DNA of 64,000 bases from Acidobacteria bacterium Mor1 (GCA_001664505.1 CP011806.1:3946815-4010814), one strand, 5' to 3'. Shown: positions 18,032 to 27,746, numbered from the stretch's first letter. Program-made: numbers and translations. Notes: generated by a model not told the origin, from the letters alone.

Positions 18032-19584
18032 GACTCCGTGTTCGCGCTGCGGGCGGCGAAGACCGCCGCCGTCATCAGCCCCAGGATAACCCCGGTGATG
18101 ACCAGAGCCAGGAGTTGGAGCGCGCCCCCGGCGTTCTGAGGCTGCAGGATCGTTGAAAGTGCGGCCGGCAGGTCGAAGGCGCCACCCTCGGCACGGACCG
18201 CCTTGGCCGCCTGAAGGGTGCTCCAGAGCAGGGTGCTCAGCAGGAAGCCGACTATCCCGCCGGCGATGCCGCGGAGCAGTAGACCGCTCCTGGAGTAGCT
18301 GCGGGAGGTCGTGGCCGCCTCGATCTCGAAGCGTGGTTCCCGCTCACCGATTGGCGCGAAGCGTTGCAGGAACAGCAGCCCCGGAACGCCCGCCGCGATG
18401 GTGATCCAGAAGAAGGTGCGCCAGCCCAGTGCGTCGACCGCGAAGCCGGTCGCCGGGCCCGCCAGGATCCGCGGCAAGCCGAAGAGGCTGGAGAACAGGG
18501 CGTACTGGGTCGCCGAGAACCGCTTTTGGGTCAGACGCAGCAGGAAGACGCCGAAGGCACCCATCCCCAGGCCGGTCGCGAAGACCTCGAAGGACATCGC
18601 CGCGTACATCAGCGGGCGGTTCCCCGGATCGTAGGTGATCAGCACGTAACCGATGTTGGAGAAGATCTGGAGTCCGCCGAAGATCCACAGGGCGCGCCCG
18701 AGGCCCAGCGGCGTGCAGGCGATACCCCCGATGAAGGTGCCGGCCAGCGTGACCAGGAAGCCGATCGTGGAGAAGGCGAATCCACGATCGAAGGCGCTGT
18801 AGCCCATGTTCTCGAGAAACGGGCGCAACAGCGCCTGGGAGAGATTGTCGGCCAGCTTGTAGAGCACGACGAAGGCCAGGATTTCGAGGGCCCGGTGCCG
18901 GCGCAGGGCGCCGACGAAGGGGAGCCATACCGCCTCGCGAAGTGACCGGGGCGGCGCATGGTCCCGCGGTGGCTCCGGCGCCTTCCACGTGACCGACAGC
19001 ATCGGCAGATAGCAGAGCGCCAGGCCGGCGCAGACGAACTGCCAGGAGAACTCTGCGGCAAGGCTGATGGCGTAGCCGCCGGCGAGCAACATCGCCGCCC
19101 GGTAGACGGCGGTGCGGGCGCCGACGGCGATGCCCTGCTCCTCCTTGCGGAGCACCTCGACGGCGTAGGCATCGATGGCGATGTCGTGACTTGCGGCCGC
19201 GAAGCCAATGGCCAGGGCGAGAGCGGCGATGACCCACGCCGCATCGGGATGACCACCGACTCCGCCGACGGCGAAGATCAGCACCGCCATGGCGATCTGG
19301 GTGAGCGAGGCCCAGCCCCTGCGCCGGCCCCACCAGGGTGGCGTGTAGCGGTCCATCAGCGGTGACCAGAGGAACTTGAACGACCAGGGTGCTTGAGCCA
19401 GGCTCAGCGCGCCAACCACCCGGATGTCCACCCCGACCGAGTTCATCCAGTCGGGGATGGCGATCCAGACCAGACCCAGCGGAATGCCCGCCGCAAACGA
19501 CAGCAGGCTGACCGACACAGTGCGCCAGGTGACGGCGCGAAGCAGGCTATCGATGGTGCCGGGGCGGCCCGAAGATTCGCTCAA
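18028..19584 (-). CDS. MFS transporter, AmpG-like
   Basis: This 518-aa transporter has 12-14 hydrophobic segments. N-terminal features match the AmpG/acetyl-CoA-transporter branch of MFS: FAAGIPLGLVWIAIPDWM, then QAPWSFKFLWSPLMDRY and the loop GRRRGWASLTQ after TM2. E. coli AmpG imports GlcNAc-anhydro-muropeptides for cell-wall recycling; whether this one has the same substrate cannot be read from sequence. It starts at TTG 19584 without a strong Shine-Dalgarno, 60 bp after the EAL-HDOD gene, and overlaps the DUF697 gene by four bases, so all four minus-strand genes may be one transcript. Confidence 0.85.
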   Translation of the reverse strand: MSESSGRPGTIDSLLRAVTWRTVSVSLLSFAAGIPLGLVWIAIPDWMNSVGVDIRVVGALSLAQAPWSFKFLWSPLMDRYTPPWWGRRRGWASLTQIAMAVLIFAVGGVGGHPDAAWVIAALALAIGFAAASHDIAIDAYAVEVLRKEEQGIAVGARTAVYRAAMLLAGGYAISLAAEFSWQFVCAGLALCYLPMLSVTWKAPEPPRDHAPPRSLREAVWLPFVGALRRHRALEILAFVVLYKLADNLSQALLRPFLENMGYSAFDRGFAFSTIGFLVTLAGTFIGGIACTPLGLGRALWIFGGLQIFSNIGYVLITYDPGNRPLMYAAMSFEVFATGLGMGAFGVFLLRLTQKRFSATQYALFSSLFGLPRILAGPATGFAVDALGWRTFFWITIAAGVPGLLFLQRFAPIGEREPRFEIEAATTSRSYSRSGLLLRGIAGGIVGFLLSTLLWSTLQAAKAVRAEGGAFDLPAALSTILQPQNAGGALQLLALVITGVILGLMTAAVFAARSANTES

Positions 19585-19644
19585 CGGCAGCGGCTCTCGG
19601 CAGGGGGCGTGCGATCGTTGGAGGGAGGCGCCTTGGGCGTGGGG

Positions 19645-20853
19645 CTAGCCTTCGCCCTTTCCGGCAAACTCGACCGCTTCTTGATAGAGCGTGGCGATCT
19701 CTTCTTCTTCTGCGCACAACGCGTCTGTCGCCGCGTCGATGATGTTCCAGTCCGCTCGTTCATAGGCCTGGATGTAATCGTACACCGGACGCAGCGGACT
19801 CTCGCCGCCGAGGAGTGTGTTTTTGATCTCTTCGGCGATGGGCAAGTCTTGCAGCAGTTCCTCGAGGGGCCGGTCCATCATCGCGTCGAGCCGTGAGAAC
19901 AGGCCGAGCATGAACAGGCTTTCGGCCCGGTCGTCGATGGCGAAGGCGGGCGCCAGGTTCTCGGCAAAGCGAGCTCGCAGCGTGACGTGGCGGATCAGCT
20001 CGTCAGGCCGGCCGGCGCCGAGTTCCGACATGATCAGGAACGTCGCCCACTTACGGATCTCCGCTTCGCCCAGAATGATCAACGCCCGGCGGATCGAATC
20101 CACCGGCGTGCGCAACGAGAAGAACGCCGAGTTGACGTACTTGAGCAGCCGGTAGCAAAGCGATGCTTCCTGGCGCAGGATCCGCTCCATGCTGCCGAAG
20201 TCCAGCTCGGGCTCGTGAATCTTGTGCAGCAGCTGGAAGTAGTGGCTGCGCTGGGGCGCCAGGTTCTGGGTGGAGACCATCTTGGGCCGGCCGAAGAAGT
20301 ATCCCTGGAACAGGCTGAAGCCGGCGTCGATCGCCTTCTCGTATTGTTCCTGGTTCTCGATCTTCTCGGCCAGCAGCTGGGCGTCGGTGCGCCGCAGCCG
20401 GTCGCAGAGCTCCTCCATCTCGGCTTCATCGGTGTCGAGAAAGTCGACCTTGACCACGTGGACCAGCTTGAGCAATCGATCGAAGCTCTCGTTGTAGTGA
20501 AAGTCGTCGAGGGCCAGACGGTAGCCCGAGGAGCGCAACTTGGCGCAGGCGCTCACCACCTCGTCGTCGGGCTCGATGGACTCCAGCAACTCGCAGACCA
20601 CCTTGTGACGGGGCAGCACGTGGGCGTAGCCGTCGGTCAACCCCTTGCGAGTCAGGTTGATGAAGGCTCGCTTGTTGTCGGTCAGCTCGTCGAGGCCGTG
20701 GAGCACGACCGAGTCGGCCATGACCTGGGCCGAGGCGGCGTCCGGATCGGAGGCGTCGAAGTAGTTCTCCTCGCCGGAGCGATAGAGCAGCTCGTACGCG
20801 ACCACCCGGCCGCGCACGTCCAGAATCGGCTGTCTTGCAACGAATCGACGCAC
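19645..20853 (-). CDS. EAL-HDOD signalling protein (YuxH-like)
   Basis: This 402-aa protein has an N-terminal EAL-type domain (residues 1 to about 200) and a C-terminal HDOD domain (about 205-390). The EAL signature is degenerate: YELLYR replaces the ExLxR signature context, and the later DDF motif (LALDDFHYNES) is kept. Proteins of this YuxH-like architecture usually lack c-di-GMP phosphodiesterase activity and act as regulators. The HDOD part has the helical pattern LCYRLLKYVNSAFFSL without catalytic HD pairs. The GTG at 20853 gives the usual family N-terminus (FVARQPILD). It is first in the minus-strand run ahead of the AmpG-like gene. Confidence 0.9.
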   Translation of the reverse strand: MRRFVARQPILDVRGRVVAYELLYRSGEENYFDASDPDAASAQVMADSVVLHGLDELTDNKRAFINLTRKGLTDGYAHVLPRHKVVCELLESIEPDDEVVSACAKLRSSGYRLALDDFHYNESFDRLLKLVHVVKVDFLDTDEAEMEELCDRLRRTDAQLLAEKIENQEQYEKAIDAGFSLFQGYFFGRPKMVSTQNLAPQRSHYFQLLHKIHEPELDFGSMERILRQEASLCYRLLKYVNSAFFSLRTPVDSIRRALIILGEAEIRKWATFLIMSELGAGRPDELIRHVTLRARFAENLAPAFAIDDRAESLFMLGLFSRLDAMMDRPLEELLQDLPIAEEIKNTLLGGESPLRPVYDYIQAYERADWNIIDAATDALCAEEEEIATLYQEAVEFAGKGEG

Positions 20854-20905
20854 CGGGAAAATGTAGGAATCCGCCCGGCCCAGGTCAAATTACTTGAAAT
20901 AGCGA

Positions 20906-21511
20906 CTATTTCTCGGTGTAGATGATCTCCATCATCTTCATCTCGTTGCCCTCTCGGTCCGGCCCGAACATCTCCATCACCTCGCCGGACTCGGTCTGCC
21001 GGGTCACCATGCGGGCGGTGGTCGGCTTGCCGGTCATGGGATCGTTCCAGCCGCCCATGAAGGTGCAGGTGCCGTCGTCGCCGCAGCTCCCCTCGCTGAC
21101 CATCAGGCCGGTGGACATGTTGTCGGTCCAGGTCGCCCAGAACTTACCCGAGACGTTGTCGAAGCCCTGGGTCCCTCGGCCCTCGTAGGGCATGCCCATC
21201 ATCGAGGTGCTCATCTCTTCGACCAGGACCCGGCCGCCCAGCGTCATCTCGCGGGTCGCGGTCCCTTCGGAGACCATCGGCGGTGTCCCCGGCTCCATCC
21301 AGCTCTTGACCACTACGCTGAACTCACCGACGCTCTCGGCCATGAACGCGTGAGGTTCTCCCGGCGTGCCCGCCGCCACGAAGGCCTGCATCTCGGCCTG
21401 CTGTTCGGGAGTCATCTCGGGCATGCCTTCCTGGGCCCAGGTGCCGGCGATCGCCGCCGTCATCACCACGGCTGCGAGGCCGCCACGCAAAAACACCGAT
21501 CTCTTCATCAT
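20906..21511 (-). CDS. DUF1579 family exported protein
   Basis: This 201-aa protein has a signal peptide (MMKRSVFLRGGLAAVVMTA, cleavage near WAQE). The mature part matches the DUF1579 pattern: conserved Trp near KSWMEPG, the strand pair GGRVLVEEM and GRGTQGFDNVSGKF, and a C-terminal GNEMKMMEIIYT. The family is common in Acidobacteriota and Planctomycetota and has no established function; the fold is probably a lipocalin-like barrel. The start at 21511 follows GGAGGGG with a 6-nt spacer, which rejects the longer upstream GTG/ATG. It is divergent from the FG-GAP protein gene across about 246 bp. Confidence 0.85.
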   Translation of the reverse strand: MMKRSVFLRGGLAAVVMTAAIAGTWAQEGMPEMTPEQQAEMQAFVAAGTPGEPHAFMAESVGEFSVVVKSWMEPGTPPMVSEGTATREMTLGGRVLVEEMSTSMMGMPYEGRGTQGFDNVSGKFWATWTDNMSTGLMVSEGSCGDDGTCTFMGGWNDPMTGKPTTARMVTRQTESGEVMEMFGPDREGNEMKMMEIIYTEK

Positions 21512-21757
21512 TTTGGTCCCCTCCGTGCAAACGGCTCCCACCCACGGTGCCGATAGATCCCCCGATCATACCGGAACACCTTCCGAGCCCGGTCACGGCG
21601 AACAGGGGAGAGACCGACTTCCGAAAAAAAGTGCACGTGAAGTGTGAAACCGGCCTCGTCAGGTTTCTGGACCCTGGCAACGAGCGCCGGATCCTGCCGC
21701 CGCTCGTCAGAACGCGGGCCCGGCCCGCTCCCACAAAGGCGACTAGGAGAGATGACG

Positions 21758-23785
21758 ATGCACGGTTTCAAGACCTTCCTGGGTGTGTTCGGCCTGATGG
21801 CCGCCACCCTGATCCAGAGCCCCGCCATGGCGGACGGTGGCGTCCGCTTCGAGCCGTTGGCCGATGCGGCGGTCGAGGACTACCGCCGCGCGCCATCGAG
21901 CGGCGCGGCGCTGATCGACGCCTGGCATCAGGCGGCCGACGCAGCACACCCGGTTTCGATGGCGGAGCTGATCGAGCTGCCGATGATGGCTCACGGTTTG
22001 CCCGGGATCGCGATCTTCGATTTCGATGGAGACGGGGACCTCGATGTCTACGCGACCAACGGCCCTGACGCGGCCAACGTGCTGCTGTCCAACCAGCTCG
22101 AGGAAACCGGCGCGATCGGTTTCGTCGACGTGGCCCGGGCCGCAGGCGTCGATGCCGTCGACCAGGACAGCTTCGGTACCTGCGCCGGCGATATCGACAA
22201 CGACGGCGATACCGATTTGATCGTCCTCGGACGCAACGAGCCGAACCGGCTGTTCGAGAACCAGGGGAACGGCACCTTCAGTGAGCCGGCGGGGCACGGC
22301 CTGGGCGGGGGAGATCTCTCCTCGTCGAGCTGCAGCCTCGGTGATTTCGATGCGGACGGCCTGCTCGACGTGGTGATCGCCAACGCCTTCGACCAGGACT
22401 ATTCCCATCCGATCTTCGTCGAGCCCTACGACCTGAACCAGCACAACCAGCTGTTCTTCAATGCCGGCGGCAATCGCTTCGACGATGTCAGCGCGGTCTC
22501 CGGCATTCGCGACAACGGGGCGTTCTACGCGGGCCGGCCGGGAATCACCTGGGCGGTCGGCGCCGTCGATATCGACGCCGACGGCGATACCGACATCGTC
22601 TTCGCCGACGATCAGGCGGCGATCATGCCCCAGCGTGTCTGCGACGCCGGGATTCCCGCCAAGTGCGAGGACCGGGCCTTGCTGCACGCGTTCCTCAATG
22701 ACGGCAGCGGACAGTTCACCGATCATCCGTTGACCGCCGGACCGGCAGCGGCCAGCGAGTGGATGGGGTTGGCATTCGGCGACCTGAACTGCGATCGGCA
22801 TGTCGACCTGTTCGCGACCTCCTTCGGCGACTACGGCATGGGCGTCATGGGGATGCCCTATGTCGGCGGAAGCTCCAGCCGCTGGTGGCTGGGCGACGGC
22901 AGCGGCGAATTCTCCGATCCCGGCGTCGGCGCTCTCGAAGCGACCCCCTTCGGCTGGGGCGCGGCGATCTTCGACTACGACAACGACGGCGACCTGGACG
23001 TGCACTTCCACGGTGGGCTGCACACCGGGATGGGAACGATCAGCGACAATCCCGGTGCGATGCTGCGCAACGTCGACTGCAGCGGCCGGTTCGTGGCGGA
23101 CACCGATGCCCTGGTGACCGATCACACCGATCGCAGCGTTCGGGCCCTGGCGGTCGGGGATCTCAATCGCGATGGTTTCGTCGACTTGGTCTCCGCAGCC
23201 AGCGTGCGGCTCAACCCGGCGACGCCGCTGGTGCCGACGACGCTCAGCTACGGCTCCGCCTACGATCAGAGCGCCTACTTCGCGCCGTTGATGGTGCCGG
23301 TCACCCCTCCCGGAGATCCCGATCCGCGCTTCGCCTGGATGGGTCTCGAGGCGGAGCAGGGGGACCTGATGGTCGAACTGAGCAGCGGCGACAACGGCAA
23401 CGGATCGGTGCGGGTCACCCTGCAGGGGAATGCCGGCCTGATCCCCGGCGCGGTGGTCAACCGTGAGGGGATCGGCGCGTTGGTTTCCTTCACCCCGCAG
23501 GGCGGAAAGACCGTGACCCTGCCGGTGGTCGCCGGTTCCAGCCACGCGTCGCAGCACGCGCTGGAACGTGTGTTCGGGTTGGGTGGCGCGTCGACCGGTA
23601 CGCTCGAGGTGCTGTGGCCCGGTGGACGGCGCACGGTGCTGCACGGCGTTCCCGCCGGTCCGCTCACGCTGCCGGAGGTGCCCTGCGACGTCGAGATCGA
23701 TCTGGCCGACTTTGGGGCCGAGCTTTCCTGTGAAGGGGAGCCGCGTCCGGGAGCCGGCGCCGGCGGGGCCCTGCTGCGGCCCTAG
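21758..23785 (+). CDS. Secreted FG-GAP/VCBS repeat protein with ASPIC/UnbV C-terminus
   Basis: This 675-aa exported protein has a signal peptide (cleavage near SPAMADGG). It carries at least seven calcium-binding FG-GAP/VCBS blades of the type FDFDGDGDLDVYATNG, forming an integrin-like propeller from about residue 80 to 500. The C-terminal ASPIC/UnbV-type domain (ERVFGLGGASTGTLEVLWPG) is like that in animal CRTAC1. These proteins are abundant in Acidobacteriota and Planctomycetota and are thought to bind surfaces or ligands; no enzyme activity is established. AGGAGAG at 21745 favours ATG 21758 over ATG 21752. Unlike the homologue at 51881-54277, it has no internal stop. Confidence 0.9.
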   Translation: MHGFKTFLGVFGLMAATLIQSPAMADGGVRFEPLADAAVEDYRRAPSSGAALIDAWHQAADAAHPVSMAELIELPMMAHGLPGIAIFDFDGDGDLDVYATNGPDAANVLLSNQLEETGAIGFVDVARAAGVDAVDQDSFGTCAGDIDNDGDTDLIVLGRNEPNRLFENQGNGTFSEPAGHGLGGGDLSSSSCSLGDFDADGLLDVVIANAFDQDYSHPIFVEPYDLNQHNQLFFNAGGNRFDDVSAVSGIRDNGAFYAGRPGITWAVGAVDIDADGDTDIVFADDQAAIMPQRVCDAGIPAKCEDRALLHAFLNDGSGQFTDHPLTAGPAAASEWMGLAFGDLNCDRHVDLFATSFGDYGMGVMGMPYVGGSSSRWWLGDGSGEFSDPGVGALEATPFGWGAAIFDYDNDGDLDVHFHGGLHTGMGTISDNPGAMLRNVDCSGRFVADTDALVTDHTDRSVRALAVGDLNRDGFVDLVSAASVRLNPATPLVPTTLSYGSAYDQSAYFAPLMVPVTPPGDPDPRFAWMGLEAEQGDLMVELSSGDNGNGSVRVTLQGNAGLIPGAVVNREGIGALVSFTPQGGKTVTLPVVAGSSHASQHALERVFGLGGASTGTLEVLWPGGRRTVLHGVPAGPLTLPEVPCDVEIDLADFGAELSCEGEPRPGAGAGGALLRP

Positions 23786-23807
23786 CCGTCGAGAGCCATC
23801 CGGCGGG

Positions 23808-24452
23808 TCAGGCGTCCGGGGAAACCAGCCCGACCCGAACGGCGAAACGAACCAGACCCGCCAGGTCGTGGATGTCGAGGCGGTCCATCAACTGGGCCCG
23901 GTGTGTCTCGACGGTCTTGACGCTGACCCCCAGCGTCTCCGCGATCTGGCGGGTCGAGTGCCCTTCGGCGATCATCTGCAGCGTTTCCCGCTGCCGGGCG
24001 GTCAGCCCCGCCAGCGGGTCGGCAGCGGGCTCCGACGCCCGCAGGAAACCGTCGACGACCTGGGTCGAGATGGCGGGGCTGAGATAGCGGTCGCCCCGGG
24101 CGATCGCCCGGATGGCGATCTCCAGTTCGGCGGCCGCCGCATCCTTCAGCAGGTAACCCGCTACGCCGACCCGCAGCGCGCGAGCGACGTACTCCTCGCC
24201 GGCGTGCATCGAGAGCACCAGGGTGCGGGTCGACGGCGAGCTCTTTCGCGCCCGTTCGGCGACCTCCAGTCCGTTGAGGCCGGGCATGGTCACATCGAGC
24301 AGGGCCAGCTCCGGGCGGTACTTCTCGATCAGCTCCAGCGCCCCGTGGCCATCGCTGGCCTCGGCAACCACAGCCACCTCGGGAATCGCCTCGAGCAGCG
24401 AACGGATGCCCGCACGGACGAGGGTGTGGTCGTCGGCGAGAATCAACCGCAT
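23808..24452 (-). CDS. NarL/LuxR-family response regulator
   Basis: This 214-aa regulator has a receiver domain at residues 1-120 with acidic pocket Asp7/Asp8, phospho-acceptor Asp53 (LALLDVTMPG) and Lys in GYLLKD. A LuxR-type helix-turn-helix follows at about 145-205 (LTARQRETLQMIAEGHSTRQ and VKTVETHRAQLMDRL). It is surely the partner of the upstream histidine kinase: the kinase TGA and this ATG share one base (TGATG at 24450-24454), so the two are translationally coupled. Targets are unknown; the palindromes upstream of the kinase at 27710-27746 are candidate sites for autoregulation. Confidence 0.95.
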   Translation of the reverse strand: MRLILADDHTLVRAGIRSLLEAIPEVAVVAEASDGHGALELIEKYRPELALLDVTMPGLNGLEVAERARKSSPSTRTLVLSMHAGEEYVARALRVGVAGYLLKDAAAAELEIAIRAIARGDRYLSPAISTQVVDGFLRASEPAADPLAGLTARQRETLQMIAEGHSTRQIAETLGVSVKTVETHRAQLMDRLDIHDLAGLVRFAVRVGLVSPDA

Positions 24453-27400
24453 CAGGAAGCCACCGGTTGAATCGGGACCCGCACTTCCAGGCAGGTCCCG
24501 TCGCCGCAGGTGGAGCGAATGTCGACGACGCCGCCCAGCCCTTCGACCCGTTCCCGGATACCGAGCAGACCGAGGTGGTGTCCGGCGCTTCCTCGTTCCA
24601 GGGCGCGAGAGACATCGAAGCCGCGTCCGTCGTCGCGAATGCTGGTGCGCACGCTGCCGTTCTTGCGGTTCAACCGCACCGTGACCGTCTCTGCCCCGGC
24701 GTGACGAACGATGTTGGTCAAGCCCTCCTGCACCACCCGGAACAGGGTGATGGCGGTTGCCGGATCCAGTTCGTGCAGGTCTCCGTCGATCTCCGAGCGC
24801 ACGTCGAGGCCGCTCCGTTGAGACTGTCCTTCGAGGAAGCTGCGCAACGCGGCCTCCAGGCCGAGCTCGTCGAACAGCGGCGGCCGCAGGTCGAGGGAGA
24901 GTGTCCGCACGTGGCGAATCATCTCGTCCATCAAACGCACCGTGTCCTGCAGCCGGACCGCCGCCTCGCCTCCTCCGGGATCGCGCTGCAGCAACTCGAG
25001 GTTGATCTTGGCCGCGGTCAGCCCCTGCCCCATCTCATCGTGGAGCTCCCGGGCGATCCGTTTGCGCTCGTCCTCCTTGGCCATCTCGAGCCGGCGGGTC
25101 AGTCGACGCAGCCGCGCGTAGCCCGCTTCCGCCTCGGCGACCGCCTGTTCGCGCTGGTCCTTGAGGCGCGAGAGCTCGAAGTTGCGTCGCTTCAGCGCCG
25201 AGGTGCGCCGCCGGTGAATGAAGAACGCGCCGCCGAGGATTCCGAGCACCACGGCGGCGCGGAACCAGGAGGTCATCCAGAAGGGAGGCACGACCTCGAT
25301 CTCGATCGGCGGCGAGGAACTCCAGACGCCGTTCCCGTTGCGACCGCGGGCGGTCAACACGTAGTTGCCGGGCCGCAGGTCGGTAAAGGTCACCTCACGG
25401 CCGTGGCGAACGTCGACCCAGCCCTCACGCCTGCCTTCCAGGCGGTAGGCGTAGCGGTGTTGGGCCGGGGAGCCGAAATCCAGGACCGCGAACTGTAGCG
25501 ACAGGAGGTCACCGTAGCCCAGGGTGATCCGGGAGTTGCGGGACTCCGTGGGAAAGGCGGCAGGGTCGCCCGACGGGGTCCGTACCGAGGTGATCGTCGT
25601 CGGAGACGGGCCGGGCGGACTGAAGTCGGTGCCGCGAGGAGCGATGACCACTCCCCGGGAGGAGCCGAAGTAGAGTGAGGTCTCGCCGCGAAAGCCTGCC
25701 CGGGAGTTGAACTGCCCCGAGGGCAGGCCGTCCGCTTCTTCGAACTGCCGTAGCGCCGCCCGGCCGGGATCGAACCGCGACAGCCCTCGCATGGAAGAGA
25801 GCCACAGGCTGCCGTCGTCGTCGGGTACGACCGACATGATGTTGTCGTCGTTCAGCCCTCTGCTGCGGGTATAGCGCTCGAAGCGCAGCGCCTCGCCTTG
25901 ATCCCCGGGGGTGTCGGCCGCCTGGGCGAGCACCCGGTTCAATCCGCCGCCGACGGTCCCGATCCAGGTCGTGCCTTCTGCATCCCGGGTGATCGCGGAT
26001 ACGAAGTGATGACTCAGTGAGTTCTCATCGGCCGGGTCGGGCAGGTGTCGCCGGACCCTGCCGGTTTCACGATCGAAGGTGTTCAGGCCGCCTGAGCGGG
26101 TTCCGACCCAGAGTTCTCCGGCGTCGTGCTCGTAGAGCGCCGAGATGTAGTCGTCGCTCAGACTGAGCGGATTGTCCGGCGCGTGGCGGTAGTGCTCGAA
26201 TCTTCCGTCGCCGAGCCAACGACTCAGTCCGCCGCCGCCGACACCGATCCAGAGTTCGCCGTTGCGGGAGACCAGCAGCGAGGTGACGTAGCCCCTCCCC
26301 AGGCTGTGGGGAGCGGCGGGGTCGTGGCCGTAGGTCTTGACCGCCCCGGACTTCGGATCGACGCGATGGAGGCCGAGCATGCTTCCGGCCCAGATCACGC
26401 CGTCGGGATCCTCCGCCAGGGAGAACACGCTCTGGATCTCGCCGCCGAAGTTCCTGACCTTGCGCCGGTCCCGGTCGTAGAGGTCCAGGCCCCGGCCCCA
26501 GGTGCCGACCCACAGGCGTCCGGCCCGGTCTTCCATCAGCGAGGTCGAATCCGGATGGCTCAGGGCATCGGGCGAGCCGTCGGCGAGCAACAGGTCGAAG
26601 CTTCCCTGGCGGCGATCTCGAAACAGTCCGTCGGACCAGGACCCGACCCAGAGTCCGCGTTCCCGGTCGACCAGTACCGCGGTAAAGCGGTCGTCTCCGG
26701 GGCTGCCGCGGGTGCGCCGCGCCAGCATGGTTCCGTCCCGTCCGTCGATCTCCAGTACGCCGCCGCCCCAGGTCGTCGCCCAGAGCCGGCCCTGGCCGTC
26801 GGCCCGTAACAGCGTGATCGTCTCCCGGGGTGCGAGTCGATCCAGCTCGCCGTCGGGCATCAGCCGGTCGAGTCCACGGTCGCCGCCGATCCAGAGCGAG
26901 CCGTCGGGTCCTAGTTCGAGGGCGAAGACCTTGTCCGAGCTGATCGAAGAGGGATCCTCGGGGTCGTGACGGAACACCTCGAAGTGTCCGCTTTGAGGGT
27001 CGAGCCGATGCAGGCCGCCGCCGACGGTTCCGATCCAGAGCGAGCCGTCGGGGTGTTCGGCCAGCGCGTCGACGTAGTCGTTGGTCAACCCGCCGGGCTC
27101 GGCGTGGTCGGCCAGATAGCGTTGAAAGCGCCCGGTCTCCCGGTCCAGTCGATTGAGGCCGATCTGGGTGCCGATCCAGAGGTCGCCGCCCCGATCCTCG
27201 AGAATCGCGTAGACGCTGTCGTGACTCAACGTTTCGATGTCGGAAGAGTCGTGGCGGTAGCGCACGAATCGATTGGTTGCCGGATCGAAGCGGTTCAACC
27301 CGCCGGTGTTGGTGCCGACCCACAGAGTGCCCCGGCTGTCCTCGTAGATCGTGCGGATCGTGTTGCCGGAGATCGAGGTCGGATCGGCCACGTCATGATC

Positions 27401-27652
27401 GAACACGGTCATGGTGTAGCCGTCGTAGCGCAGGAGACCTTCGCGGGAACCCACCCAGATGAAACCTGAACGGTCCTGGAGCAGCGCCGTGATCGAGTCG
27501 GGGGCGCGTCCGACGGGCTCGCCGAGGGGTAGACGGGGTTCGGCAGGAGGCGTGGCGGCCGACGCGCAGAGGGAGATCAGCAACGCCGCTGGAATTGGCG
27601 CTACGGCATAGCGTCGTCGCTTTCGTCGATTCACCATCCCCACCCCGCACAT
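24452..27652 (-). CDS. Two-component sensor kinase with periplasmic beta-propeller, Y_Y_Y and HisKA_3 domains
   Basis: This 1066-aa membrane kinase starts with a signal peptide. Many reg_propeller repeats follow (about residues 50-680, with recurring GxLWIGTxGGGLxxxD), then a Y_Y_Y domain (about 705-780), one TM helix (about 793-812), a coiled coil, HisKA_3 dimerisation domain (RIARELHDEMGQGLTAAK, phospho-His near 870) and HATPase_c (N box about 979, DDGRGFD about 1011). This is the hybrid-less propeller-kinase architecture used for sensing extracellular carbohydrates or other ligands; the ligand here is unknown. The ATG at 27652 has GGAGG at 27661-27665 with an 8-nt spacer; a longer frame to 28018 runs antisense through the receiver gene and is rejected. 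It is coupled to the NarL-type regulator. Confidence 0.93.
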   Translation of the reverse strand: MCGVGMVNRRKRRRYAVAPIPAALLISLCASAATPPAEPRLPLGEPVGRAPDSITALLQDRSGFIWVGSREGLLRYDGYTMTVFDHDVADPTSISGNTIRTIYEDSRGTLWVGTNTGGLNRFDPATNRFVRYRHDSSDIETLSHDSVYAILEDRGGDLWIGTQIGLNRLDRETGRFQRYLADHAEPGGLTNDYVDALAEHPDGSLWIGTVGGGLHRLDPQSGHFEVFRHDPEDPSSISSDKVFALELGPDGSLWIGGDRGLDRLMPDGELDRLAPRETITLLRADGQGRLWATTWGGGVLEIDGRDGTMLARRTRGSPGDDRFTAVLVDRERGLWVGSWSDGLFRDRRQGSFDLLLADGSPDALSHPDSTSLMEDRAGRLWVGTWGRGLDLYDRDRRKVRNFGGEIQSVFSLAEDPDGVIWAGSMLGLHRVDPKSGAVKTYGHDPAAPHSLGRGYVTSLLVSRNGELWIGVGGGGLSRWLGDGRFEHYRHAPDNPLSLSDDYISALYEHDAGELWVGTRSGGLNTFDRETGRVRRHLPDPADENSLSHHFVSAITRDAEGTTWIGTVGGGLNRVLAQAADTPGDQGEALRFERYTRSRGLNDDNIMSVVPDDDGSLWLSSMRGLSRFDPGRAALRQFEEADGLPSGQFNSRAGFRGETSLYFGSSRGVVIAPRGTDFSPPGPSPTTITSVRTPSGDPAAFPTESRNSRITLGYGDLLSLQFAVLDFGSPAQHRYAYRLEGRREGWVDVRHGREVTFTDLRPGNYVLTARGRNGNGVWSSSPPIEIEVVPPFWMTSWFRAAVVLGILGGAFFIHRRRTSALKRRNFELSRLKDQREQAVAEAEAGYARLRRLTRRLEMAKEDERKRIARELHDEMGQGLTAAKINLELLQRDPGGGEAAVRLQDTVRLMDEMIRHVRTLSLDLRPPLFDELGLEAALRSFLEGQSQRSGLDVRSEIDGDLHELDPATAITLFRVVQEGLTNIVRHAGAETVTVRLNRKNGSVRTSIRDDGRGFDVSRALERGSAGHHLGLLGIRERVEGLGGVVDIRSTCGDGTCLEVRVPIQPVAS

Positions 27653-27709
27653 CAAGTGTACCTCCGGGCCTCCGATCCCGGCGCCGGGAATCCGCAAACT
27701 CAGGGATCT

Positions 27710-27746
27710 CCCCGAATCACCTCGGGGTTTCCCCGATAGGCCGGGG
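27710..27746. promoter_or_regulatory. Tandem palindromes in divergent promoter region
   Basis: CCCCGA-N6-TCGGGG (27710-27727) is followed by CCCCG-N6-CGGGG (27731-27746). The two left arms are exactly 21 bp apart, two helical turns, as expected for cooperative binding of a dimeric regulator. They lie between the sensor-kinase start (27652) and the receiver-protein start (27774), so one factor could control both directions. Binding is inference; they could also form RNA hairpins in the receiver gene's leader. Confidence 0.5.
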
